Source of the DNA: Halobaculum limi
GTDB taxonomy: Archaea > Halobacteriota > Halobacteria > Halobacteriales > Haloferacaceae
Direction of reading: 5' to 3'
DNA: 64,000 bases
Assembly: GCF_029490015.1 (NCBI RefSeq)
Contig: NZ_CP120468.1
Coordinates: 2,232,001-2,296,000, forward strand
Both the position numbers and the translations under genes were made by a program. The notes below the pieces were generated by a model. The model was not told the DNA's origin, searched no databases, and saw only the letters and a list, made by a program, of their open reading frames with translations. Shown in pieces: positions 7,367 through 15,156 of this stretch. Each line of letters begins with the position of its first letter. Within the stretch, counting starts at the first letter, position 1.

Positions 7367-8626
7367 ATGGGCGACGACTCCAACCGTGCGACGCGACCAA
7401 CTCGCCGGGCGATCACGAAGTACGGCGGCGCAGTGTTCGCCGCCGGCCTGCTCGCCGGTTGTATGGGGAGTGGAGGAGACGATTCGGCGGCGACCGAGTC
7501 GCAGGATCAGCTGACGACGAGCGAGACCGAGACGGCGTCTCCGACCGCCACGGCGACGCCGGAGCCGGCGTACGCGGCGTCGATGGCTCCCGTCGGGGAG
7601 GTGTCGCTCGACGACCCACCGTCGAGCGTCTCCGTCTACAGCCTCCTGTACGCCGATATGGCCGTCGCGTACGGCTACGGCGACGCGGTGAACTCGCTCG
7701 GCTTCGACGCCGCCGCCGGCGGCAACACGCTCGACGCGTACTACGAGCGACTCGACGGCGTCGACTTCGACTACGACGACCTCACCCAACTCAACACGGG
7801 GTCGGGCGAGATACGCGTCGAGAAGGAACTGTTCTACGAACTCGACTCAGACCTCCACCTGATGGACCCGGCGCTCGTCGACTCGTTCGACGGCTGGGAC
7901 CCCGCCGACGTCGAGGAGGTCGCCGAGAACGTCGCGCCGTGGTTCGGCAACACCTACAGTCGAACGCACGGTGAGCCGCCGGAATCGTGGCGCGACACCT
8001 ACGAGTACTACACGCTGTGGGACATCGCCGGACGGGTCGCCACGCTGTTCGGAGAATCGGAGCGGTACGAGCGACTCGCGGCCGTCCACGACGAGATGCT
8101 CGACGACATCGAGTCGAACCTCCCGCCAGCGTCCGAGCGACCATCGGTCGCGGCGCTCATCTTCTTCGACGGGACGTTCTACCCCTCGAAGATCAACGCT
8201 CCCGGCTTCGCGAACGCACACGTCCGGCCACTGGGTGCGACCGACGCCTTCACCGGTACCGACGCCGGGTTCGGGACGACGTACGACTACGAGACGCTGC
8301 TGGAGGTCGACCCCGACGTGATCCTCCACCAGTTCGGCATCGCCTCCTACTACGACGTGGCATCGATCCGCGAGACCATCGCCGACGACCCCGTCGGCGG
8401 GGAGTTGGCCGCGATCCAGAACGACCGCTTCTACCCCTCGGGCAACCCCGTGCAGGGGCCGCTGATGAACCTGTTCCAGTTGGAGATGACGGCGAAGCAG
8501 TTGTACCCCGAGCGGTTCGGCGAGTGGCCCGGCTACACGGCGGGCGACCCGTACCCGGAGATTCCCGAGGGCGAACGGCTGTTCGACCGAGAGCGCGTGG
8601 CAAACATCGTCGCCGGAGCCGAGTGA
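7367..8626 (+). CDS. Iron-chelate ABC transporter substrate-binding Tat lipoprotein (receptor 1)
   Basis: A 419-residue extracellular receptor. The Tat motif is at Arg13-Arg14 (PTRRAITKYGG), with a lipobox LLAGC ending at Cys32. A Ser/Thr/Glu-rich linker follows and a two-lobed FepB/BtuF-type body begins at SMAPVGEVSLDD. YYDYETLLEVDPDVILHQ-type sequence (DYETLLEVDPDVILHQFG) is the family's conserved cleft strand. It is paralogous to the products at 9730 and 12919 and should deliver its ligand to the single permease at 4131. The downstream FAD-type protein starts three bases after the stop, so the two are co-transcribed. Two operator boxes precede it. Confidence 0.88.
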   Translation: MGDDSNRATRPTRRAITKYGGAVFAAGLLAGCMGSGGDDSAATESQDQLTTSETETASPTATATPEPAYAASMAPVGEVSLDDPPSSVSVYSLLYADMAVAYGYGDAVNSLGFDAAAGGNTLDAYYERLDGVDFDYDDLTQLNTGSGEIRVEKELFYELDSDLHLMDPALVDSFDGWDPADVEEVAENVAPWFGNTYSRTHGEPPESWRDTYEYYTLWDIAGRVATLFGESERYERLAAVHDEMLDDIESNLPPASERPSVAALIFFDGTFYPSKINAPGFANAHVRPLGATDAFTGTDAGFGTTYDYETLLEVDPDVILHQFGIASYYDVASIRETIADDPVGGELAAIQNDRFYPSGNPVQGPLMNLFQLEMTAKQLYPERFGEWPGYTAGDPYPEIPEGERLFDRERVANIVAGAE

Positions 8627-8628
8627 GG

Positions 8629-9642
8629 ATGGCAGACTACGACGTCCTCGTCGTCGGCGGCGGGCCCGCGGGGACGGCTGTCGCGGTGTTCACCGCCCGA
8701 CAGGGACTCGATACGGCCGTCTACGACCGCGGCCGGTCGTCGATCGCGCAGTGTGCGTATCTGGAGAACTACCCTGGCTTCCCAGACGGCATCGACGTCG
8801 AGACGTTCACCGACCTACTGCACGACCACCTCGCGGCCGCCGGTGCGACGCTGGTCGACGACCTCGTGGAGTCGGTCGAGCGGCGCGAAGCGGCAGCGGA
8901 TGCCGAGGGCGGACGCGACTACGACGACAGACGCGACCGGGACGACGACACCGACGGTGGGTTCCTCGTGACGCCCCAAGAGGGCGACCCGGTGACGGCG
9001 ACGCGCGTCGTCGCGGCCGCCCGTTACGACGGGGAGTTCCTCCGCGGTCTCGACGACGACGAGGCGATGTTCGTGACCCACGACCACGGCGAGGAGGCGC
9101 ACGAGCACTTCGCTCGCGACTATGCCGACGAGGAGGGCACCACTCCGGTCGAGGGGTTGTACGTCGCCTCGCCCGCCGAGGAGACGGATCTGCAGGCGGT
9201 CGCCGCGGCCGGACGCGGTGCGCGCGTCGCCCGACGAGTCGTCGCCGACGTGCGGGTCGACGACGGCTGGTGGCCCGAGGCCGCCGAGGGCGTCGACTGG
9301 GTGCGCCGTGAGGCGTCGCTGTCGGGCGAGTGGGCCGAGCGCGAGCGGTGGGTCGAGTGGTTCGACGACCACCACGCCGACCACGCGCCGGTCGACACCG
9401 ACTCCGACCGCTTCCGACGGGTCCGCGAGGCGTTCCTCGACGAGGGGCGCGCGGCATACGTCTCCGAGGACGAGGTGGCCGAACGGACCGAACGCGGCCA
9501 CCGTGCGCTCGCTGCGACACTCGACACCGAGGCAGTCGTCGAGGCACACGACGCCGCCGAACTGCTCGACGCGATGGACGACGACGCAATCCGTGAGTAC
9601 CGCTGTGACGCCGACACCGCGAGCGCCGACGAGCGCCACTGA
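8629..9642 (+). CDS. FAD-dependent oxidoreductase-like protein lacking CxxC and NAD(P)H domain
   Basis: A 337-residue protein with a clean FAD Rossmann start, VLVVGGGPAG (GxGxxG at 10-15). CAYLENYPGFPDG resembles the thioredoxin-reductase family, but that family's CxxC is absent. The sequence runs from the first FAD half through VTATRVVAAARYDGEFL directly to the closing FAD motif (VEGLYVASPAEETD). There is no second GxGxxA/G, so the NADPH domain seems missing. A charged Trp/Asp/Glu-rich tail of about 110 residues follows. Co-transcription with a receptor suggests a job in iron release or cofactor chemistry, which is inference. A related gene lies at 18469. Confidence 0.75.
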   Translation: MADYDVLVVGGGPAGTAVAVFTARQGLDTAVYDRGRSSIAQCAYLENYPGFPDGIDVETFTDLLHDHLAAAGATLVDDLVESVERREAAADAEGGRDYDDRRDRDDDTDGGFLVTPQEGDPVTATRVVAAARYDGEFLRGLDDDEAMFVTHDHGEEAHEHFARDYADEEGTTPVEGLYVASPAEETDLQAVAAAGRGARVARRVVADVRVDDGWWPEAAEGVDWVRREASLSGEWAERERWVEWFDDHHADHAPVDTDSDRFRRVREAFLDEGRAAYVSEDEVAERTERGHRALAATLDTEAVVEAHDAAELLDAMDDDAIREYRCDADTASADERH

Positions 9643-9674
9643 GCGCCGGGCCCACATTCGACCGACTGCGCGCT

Positions 9675-9690
9675 TTTTGGCTGACCAAAA
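9675..9690. promoter_or_regulatory. Upstream inverted-repeat operator of receptor 2
   Basis: TTTTGG-CTGA-CCAAAA, a perfect 6+6 inverted repeat. Its centre is 36 bases before that of the copy at 9711-9726. A TATA-like TTATAT (9702-9707) lies between the two. Confidence 0.65.
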
Positions 9691-9710
9691 ATCCGATGGA
9701 GTTATATTGT

Positions 9711-9726
9711 TTTAGGTGAGCCTAAA
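9711..9726. promoter_or_regulatory. Start-proximal inverted-repeat operator of receptor 2
   Basis: TTTAGG-TGAG-CCTAAA, a perfect 6+6 inverted repeat ending three bases before the ATG at 9730. This is the cleanest copy of the motif in the window. Confidence 0.75.
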
Positions 9727-9729
9727 AAT

Positions 9730-10977
9730 ATGGTAGACGACGAAGCACGCCATCGACCCCCGACGCGCCGGGAGTTTGCCAAGTACGGATCGTCGATCGT
9801 TGCGGGTGGGCTGTTGGCCGGGTGTACGAGCGGCAGTGATCAGACGGCGACGTCCACGTCCGCCGACACCGTGACCGAGACGACGACCTCGGCAGCAGAC
9901 AGCAGCTACTCCGTTGAATTGTTCCCAGTCGGAGAGGTCGAGTTCGAGTCAGTTCCGGAGTCCGTGACGACCTACTCCATGGCGTGGGCGGACATGGTTG
10001 TCTCGCTCGGGCAGGCGGACAAGCTTCAGACGAACCGGCTGAGCGGGCCCACCCTCTTTTACGATCCGCTAGACATCGACTACGACAACGACTGGCCGCC
10101 CCTGTGGCAGGACGGCGGGATGCCCAAGGAGGTGTTCTACGAGCACGATCCGGACGTGTTCTTCATCGATCCCAACCTGATCCAGGCGTGGGACAGCAAC
10201 TGGGACGACTCCGACATCGAGGAGATCGAATCGAACGTCGCGCCGTTCTTCGGCTGTCTCAACCGTCGCTTTCGCGCCGAGTGGCAACAGGAGATGGGGT
10301 ACCCCCAACGGGCTCCATCGATGCTGGAGGCGTTCGAGAAGGTCGGCACAGTTCTGGACGAGCAGGCGCGGGTTGACGCCTGGCTCGACCTTCACGCGGA
10401 CGTACAGGCCGAACTGCAGTCACGGCTTCCCGACGACCCCGAGCCGCCTTCGATCGGACTGATCAACGGCGGTTCTTCACCCGGGAACGGCGAGTTCTAC
10501 GTGCTCTATCTCGAGGAGAACGGCTACGAGATGAAGCCCTACCGCGACCTCGGGCTGGTCGACGCCGACGCCTTCGCCGGCGTCGAAACCGGACAGTACG
10601 GGCTGACCGACTACGAGACGCTGGTCGAAGTCGACCCGGACCTCATCCTCGTCCACTGGGGCATCACCACGGGGTCGGTGACCTTCGGCGGTGACGGCGC
10701 GTTCGACGCCGATGCGTTCCGCGAGCAGTTCGTCGCGCCGATGGAAGACCACGACGTGGGGAGCGAACTCACCGCCGTCCAGGAGGGGCGAGTGTTGCCC
10801 GGCCCGACGGCCGAACAGGGCCCACTCGTCAACGCGTTCCAGACCGAGTTGACGGCCCGCCTGTTCTACCCCGAAGAGTTCGGCGCGGTCGACCTCGAGG
10901 CTCCGCTGGACGTCCCCGAGGAGGAGCAGTTGTTCGACCGCGACCGCGTGCGTGCCATCCTCGACGGGGATCTGTGA
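9730..10977 (+). CDS. Iron-chelate ABC transporter substrate-binding Tat lipoprotein (receptor 2)
   Basis: A 415-residue paralogue of the receptor at 7367. The signal has the same plan: PTRREFAKYG with Arg13-Arg14, and lipobox GLLAGC ending at Cys32. A Ser/Thr linker is followed by FPVGEVEFESVPESV, and the cleft strand reads DYETLVEVDPDLILVHWG. TATA spacing (about 25 bases to the ATG) points to a leaderless mRNA. It has its own promoter and two operator boxes, so it can be induced separately from receptor 1. Ligand unknown. Confidence 0.88.
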   Translation: MVDDEARHRPPTRREFAKYGSSIVAGGLLAGCTSGSDQTATSTSADTVTETTTSAADSSYSVELFPVGEVEFESVPESVTTYSMAWADMVVSLGQADKLQTNRLSGPTLFYDPLDIDYDNDWPPLWQDGGMPKEVFYEHDPDVFFIDPNLIQAWDSNWDDSDIEEIESNVAPFFGCLNRRFRAEWQQEMGYPQRAPSMLEAFEKVGTVLDEQARVDAWLDLHADVQAELQSRLPDDPEPPSIGLINGGSSPGNGEFYVLYLEENGYEMKPYRDLGLVDADAFAGVETGQYGLTDYETLVEVDPDLILVHWGITTGSVTFGGDGAFDADAFREQFVAPMEDHDVGSELTAVQEGRVLPGPTAEQGPLVNAFQTELTARLFYPEEFGAVDLEAPLDVPEEEQLFDRDRVRAILDGDL

Positions 10978-11092
10978 TCGCGGTCGACCACTCTGGACGC
11001 CGTCGGCGCGTCACGGCCCCGGTCGACGGGACCCGGGCGTAGTCGCTGTCAGCCAAATCGACACACCCCAAACCCGCCACCGACGCCACACC

Positions 11093-11989
11093 ATGATCGG
11101 AACCACGCTCTGTGACCTCCGTCGCCACATCGAATCGCTCGCGAACTCCGACGGAGCCTACCGGATCTGCTGTGCCCGGACGGGAGCGACGCCGATACCG
11201 GTCGTCGGCCTCGCGTTCGAGCGCCGTGAGGTCGCGCGAGCGGCGATCAGATGCGCCGAACAGTATCGGGCGGCACTACGACGCTACGATCCGTCGGTCC
11301 CAGTGTGCGACCTAGTCGCCGTGGAGTGTCCGGGTGGCACGCGGCCGAGAGAGTCGGTTACGCCGTCCGAGGCTACCGATCCGACGATGGCCTCCGTCGG
11401 CGATGCCGATCCGACCCGGTCAGCGGTGGAGTTCTGCCACACCGTCGCAGGCGTCGTCTTCGAGGCCATCGCGGACTCGCCACACCTCGCCCTTCAAGAC
11501 GCGATTATGGACGAGTACCTCGACGCCGCAGAGGCAGTCGACGATCCGGACGACCTCTGTCTACAACTGCTTCGAAGCATCGCTACGGAACTGGAAACTC
11601 GCCTCGACACCGACGAGCGACTCGCAGTGCTCCGTACCGCTGGCTCGCGGATGGCGACCGACTCGCGCGACGGTGACCCCGCCGAGGCAGTCCTCGAACG
11701 CCTGCGATCGGCGGAGTTACTTCGGTCGTACACAGTCTCGTCGTCGCGGACAGACGGCGACGACTGTGCGCGACGGTGGCAGGTCGAACTCGACGGGTAC
11801 GCCCTCGCCGACGGCGACGACGCACGGCTTGTGACGCTCCCGGTCGTCGTCGGCCTGTTTGCCCACGCATCGGCGACCGGCGTCGTGGTCACGGACGCTG
11901 CCCCGACCGCCGAGGAGACGTGGCGGGCGACGATCGAGACGAACGCGAACGGCGAGTCGACCGGACTGACGGAGGTGCGGCCGAGATGA
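11093..11989 (+). CDS. Conserved haloarchaeal-type protein of unknown function
   Basis: A soluble 298-residue protein that I do not recognise by function. The N-terminal about 80 residues form a compact domain with CDLRRHIESLANSDGAYRI and FERREVARAAIRCAEQYRAA. A long acidic helical middle follows, then a C-terminal part containing LLRSYTVSSSRTDGDDCARR and LDGYALADGDDARLVTLPVV. There is no signal peptide. Its stop overlaps the start of the next gene (ATGA), so the two form a translationally coupled pair. The pair sits between receptor genes 2 and 3. I chose the ATG at 11093 because the open frame upstream to 10952 overlaps the receptor gene. Confidence 0.7.
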   Translation: MIGTTLCDLRRHIESLANSDGAYRICCARTGATPIPVVGLAFERREVARAAIRCAEQYRAALRRYDPSVPVCDLVAVECPGGTRPRESVTPSEATDPTMASVGDADPTRSAVEFCHTVAGVVFEAIADSPHLALQDAIMDEYLDAAEAVDDPDDLCLQLLRSIATELETRLDTDERLAVLRTAGSRMATDSRDGDPAEAVLERLRSAELLRSYTVSSSRTDGDDCARRWQVELDGYALADGDDARLVTLPVVVGLFAHASATGVVVTDAAPTAEETWRATIETNANGESTGLTEVRPR

Positions 11990-12831
11990 CGGGGCATCGA
12001 CTGCTCGACCCGTTGAACGCAGCCGAGACACGATTCTGCAGCGAACGAGAGGCTGTCGTCGAGAAGCGTGAAGCGTACGAGACGTTCCGTCGAGAGGTGT
12101 GCCAGACGCCGCTGGACGATTTCCCTGCGGGTCGTGGGGGTGGCTCGCTAGGCGTCGTGGACGGACCGATCGCGGTTGCTGGCCCGTCCGACGCCGCCTC
12201 GACCGCTACATCTGGCGTCGAACGGGTGCGAGAGCGCTTCGCGGCGCTCATCCGGTCCCACAGCCTCGCAGACGTCGAGGCGGACGAACCGCTCGTGGAG
12301 ACTATCGAGGCGGACGAACCGCTCGTGGAGACTATCGAGGCGGAGTTCGACGCAGACGTTGCTCGGGCCCTCTCACAGCCGAACACACGGTTCACCGAGG
12401 CGGTCAGAGATCATCTTCTGTCGCGCATTCGAGAGCGATGCGAGGAACTCGACGCGATGGAGGCGGTGTTGGACACGGAGGCAGACAGCGTCGCCGCGGC
12501 CCGTGAGGTGTTCGAGAACGCCGTCGCTGTGACGGATCGAGTCCCGAACCGAAACCTCCTCGCGCTCGAGTTCGACGACCTCCGGGAACGTTACGACACC
12601 CTCGAACGTGTTCGAGAGCGATGCGAGGATGCGCTGGAGGCGCGACAGTCGTTGCTTCACGGGCCCGCCGGCGGGGTCGCCACCTCCGACCGCACCCACC
12701 GGGCCGTCGTCCGCTACCTCTACGGGTCGCTCGACGAGGTGTTCCCCGTGCTCCACGTCGGGACCGCTCTCGTCACGCGGTGTGGGCACCGAAGCGACGC
12801 CGTCGCCGATCAGATCGCCCGACGAGTGTGA
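11986..12831 (+). CDS. Coiled-coil protein of unknown function
   Basis: A 281-residue, Glu/Arg-rich, mostly helical protein. LNAAETRFCSEREAVVEKRE near the N-terminus and LRERYDTLERVRERCEDALE later look like coiled coils. The last about 50 residues are more globular (VVRYLYGSLDEVFPVLHVGT). There is no signal or membrane segment. A GGAGGTG ribosome site at 11971-11977 and the ATGA overlap with the preceding gene show coupled translation. A perfect 30-base duplication lies inside. Function unknown; the helical form suggests a partner for the 11093 product. Confidence 0.7.
   Translation: MTGHRLLDPLNAAETRFCSEREAVVEKREAYETFRREVCQTPLDDFPAGRGGGSLGVVDGPIAVAGPSDAASTATSGVERVRERFAALIRSHSLADVEADEPLVETIEADEPLVETIEAEFDADVARALSQPNTRFTEAVRDHLLSRIRERCEELDAMEAVLDTEADSVAAAREVFENAVAVTDRVPNRNLLALEFDDLRERYDTLERVRERCEDALEARQSLLHGPAGGVATSDRTHRAVVRYLYGSLDEVFPVLHVGTALVTRCGHRSDAVADQIARRV
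12275..12344 (+). repeat. In-frame 30-base tandem duplication
   Basis: Two perfect consecutive copies of a 30-base unit (12275-12304 and 12305-12334) plus ten bases of a third. In frame this gives EADEPLVETI twice. Perfect identity implies a recent slippage event. It lengthens an acidic linker without breaking the reading frame. Confidence 0.85.
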
Positions 12832-12862
12832 CCCGACTGTAACAGATTGGGTCGGATCTTTA

Positions 12863-12878
12863 TTTCGGGCGACCTAAA
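12863..12878. promoter_or_regulatory. Upstream inverted-repeat operator of receptor 3
   Basis: TTTCGG-GCGA-CCTAAA. Its centre is 36 bases before that of the copy at 12899-12914, the same spacing as at receptor 2. TTAAC (12892-12896 region) between them is a candidate TATA element. Confidence 0.6.
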
Positions 12879-12898
12879 ATCCGAAGGCCTTAACTTGG

Positions 12899-12914
12899 TT
12901 TAGGGTGGCCGAAA
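12899..12914. promoter_or_regulatory. Start-proximal inverted-repeat operator of receptor 3
   Basis: TTTAGG-GTGG-CCGAAA, ending four bases before the ATG at 12919. The core TTAGGGTGGCC is identical to the box before the permease. Confidence 0.7.
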
Positions 12915-12918
12915 ACAT

Positions 12919-14091
12919 ATGGACATCAACCGAAGACGGTTCGTCGGACTGGGCGGCACAGCGCTAACCGGAGCACTCGCTGGCTGTACCGGTTCCTCGG
13001 GCGACCAGGAAGCGACCGAGACGGAATCGGACGCGGCGACGACCGAGGCGGACGCCACCACGACGGCACCGCCGGAAGACACCTCCTACACTGTGTCGAT
13101 GGCTCCCGTCGGCGACGTGACCTTCGACGAGGTGCCGGAGACGTTCACCGCCTACGAGTCGGGATACGCAGACATGGGCACCGCGCTCGGAAAGGGTGAG
13201 GACCTCCTCGCGGTCGGCAACACCGCCCGCTACTACACCGACCACCTCGCGGAACTCGACGGCGTCACCGCGACCGAGGAGCCGACGCAACTGCTCGGTG
13301 ACTCCTACGCTATCGACCGCGAACTGTTCTACGAACTCGACAGCGACGTCCACCTCATCGACCCGCAGTGGCTGTTGAACAACGGCTACTTCAAACTGGA
13401 GCGGTCGGACATCGACACCGTCGTCGAGGACGTCGGCCCGTTCGTCGGGAACACCATCTTCCGGCGGACCGACCCGTGGCACGAGTACCGCTACTACTCG
13501 CTGTACGACGCATTCGAGAAGGTCGCGCAGGTGTTCGACCGCGTCGACCGCTACGAGGCGGTGAAGGCCATCCACGACGAGACGGTCGCACAGGTCGGCG
13601 CGAACCTCCCGAGCGCCGACGCCCGCCCGAACGCCCTGCTGTGTTTCGGTGCGAGCGACGAACCCGAGCAGTTCTACCCGTACCGCCTCTCCGACAAGGG
13701 GACGAACAAGAAGCAGTTCCGCGACCTGGGTATCACGGACGCCCTCTCGGGCACCGGCGTCTCGGGGCTGTCGACGAACGACCGCGGCCAAATCGACTAC
13801 GAGACGATGCTGCAGGTCGACCCCGACTCCATCCTGCTTCGCGGCCACGAGGGCAAGACCGAACAGGAATTCCAGGACTCCGTCGTCTCGTTCATGCAGG
13901 ACCACGACGTGGCCTCCGAACTGACGGCTGTTCAGGAGGGGCGCGTGTTCCGCGGTGGCCCCATCTACCAAGGGCCGCTCCAGCACCTGTTCAACCTCGA
14001 ACGCTTCGCGACGCTGTACTTCCCCGAACGCTTCTCCGGCGACCTGTTCTCGCGGGCCGACCTCGCGGCCGCCGTCCGCGGCGAGGCCTGA
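12919..14091 (+). CDS. Iron-chelate ABC transporter substrate-binding Tat lipoprotein (receptor 3)
   Basis: A 390-residue receptor. The N-terminus MDINRRRFVGLGG is a compact Tat signal, and the lipobox ends at Cys23 (GALAGC). A Thr/Glu/Ala linker leads to MAPVGDVTFDEVPETF, closely matching receptor 1, and the cleft strand reads DYETMLQVDPDSILLRGHEG. It is the third paralogue served by one permease and has its own double-box promoter. There is no FAD gene directly after it. Confidence 0.88.
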   Translation: MDINRRRFVGLGGTALTGALAGCTGSSGDQEATETESDAATTEADATTTAPPEDTSYTVSMAPVGDVTFDEVPETFTAYESGYADMGTALGKGEDLLAVGNTARYYTDHLAELDGVTATEEPTQLLGDSYAIDRELFYELDSDVHLIDPQWLLNNGYFKLERSDIDTVVEDVGPFVGNTIFRRTDPWHEYRYYSLYDAFEKVAQVFDRVDRYEAVKAIHDETVAQVGANLPSADARPNALLCFGASDEPEQFYPYRLSDKGTNKKQFRDLGITDALSGTGVSGLSTNDRGQIDYETMLQVDPDSILLRGHEGKTEQEFQDSVVSFMQDHDVASELTAVQEGRVFRGGPIYQGPLQHLFNLERFATLYFPERFSGDLFSRADLAAAVRGEA

Positions 14092-14224
14092 TCCGGCGAG
14101 CACTCCGTCGCACGCGGGCCATCTGTGCGGGATGAGCCACTCTTGATGACTCCCGCACGACGTGCCCGTGGTCGGCGAGAAACGCAACCGTCATTCGAGG
14201 GCCCCACCGAGCACCGACGACTCC

Positions 14225-15139
14225 GTGTCCGTCGCCTCGAACCTCGCGTATATGCTTGCGCTCCTCGCGGTCGGCGTCGCCGGTCGGCGCGCGGGCGTGT
14301 TCACGCCGACCCGTCGCGACCGACTCACGGATCTTGCGTTTCTCGTCGCGCTCCCCGCTCTCGTGTACACCGCGACGTTCGACCAGTCGCTCGGGGAGGT
14401 ACTTTCGGCCCGCCTCGTCGCGGGCGTCGTCGGCGTCATCTTCTTCGGACTCGTCGGCGCGTGGGCGGTCCACCGCCACCGCCCCGACGCGGCGACTCGA
14501 AGCGTTGCCGTCGTCCAGTCGTACCACACCAACCTCGGCTTCCTCGGTCTCCCGGTCGTCGCAGCGACGTTCGGCGCGGGCGCGGTCGAAGCCGGGAAGG
14601 CGAGCGTCGTCCTCGGCGTCGGCGCACTCGTCCAAGTGCCGGCGACCGTCGTCGTCCTCTCGGCGGTCAACGACGCCGACGCGTCGCTGTCGGGTGAACT
14701 CGGGTCGCTCGCGCGCAATCCGGTGTTGCTCGCGTTGGGTGCGGGTCTCGGGTCCGCCGCAGTCGGGTGGTCGCCGCCGTCGCTCGCGGTTGCTGGCCTG
14801 TCGGCGCTGGCGTCGCTGGCACTCCCGGTCGCCCTCGTCGCGGTGGGCGGGTCGCTGTCGCTGGAGTCGACGACGGTGGACCGTGCGACGGTCGGTGCGG
14901 TCGCGGGGGTGAAACTCCTCGCGATGCCAGTCGTAGCGTTCGGCGTGTTCTCGCTCCTCGGGGCCGCGCCAGCGACCGTCCGCACGGGCGTCGTGATGTT
15001 CGCGATGCCGACGGCCGTCTCGACGTTCGTCTACGCGTCGGCGCTCGGCGGCGACCCCGACCTCGCTTCGTTCAACGTGTTCGTGACGACCGCCGTCTCC
15101 GTCGCGACGCTGGGGCCGGTACTGTGGCTATTCGGGTAG
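14225..15139 (+). CDS. AEC (auxin efflux carrier) family permease
   Basis: A membrane protein of about 304 residues with eight to ten hydrophobic segments. The start (SVASNLAYMLALLAVGVAGR), the central QSYHTNLGFLGLPVVAATFG block and the C-terminal MFAMPTAVSTFVYASALGGD are typical of AEC transporters. AEC members move organic acids, malate or amino-acid-like substrates. I chose the GTG at 14225 because it starts immediately before the first membrane helix; an extension to 14162 is open but polar and not family-like. The substrate is not deducible, and a link to iron uptake is only positional. Confidence 0.82.
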   Translation: MSVASNLAYMLALLAVGVAGRRAGVFTPTRRDRLTDLAFLVALPALVYTATFDQSLGEVLSARLVAGVVGVIFFGLVGAWAVHRHRPDAATRSVAVVQSYHTNLGFLGLPVVAATFGAGAVEAGKASVVLGVGALVQVPATVVVLSAVNDADASLSGELGSLARNPVLLALGAGLGSAAVGWSPPSLAVAGLSALASLALPVALVAVGGSLSLESTTVDRATVGAVAGVKLLAMPVVAFGVFSLLGAAPATVRTGVVMFAMPTAVSTFVYASALGGDPDLASFNVFVTTAVSVATLGPVLWLFG

Positions 15140-15156
15140 CGTCCAGAGAGTCGCTG

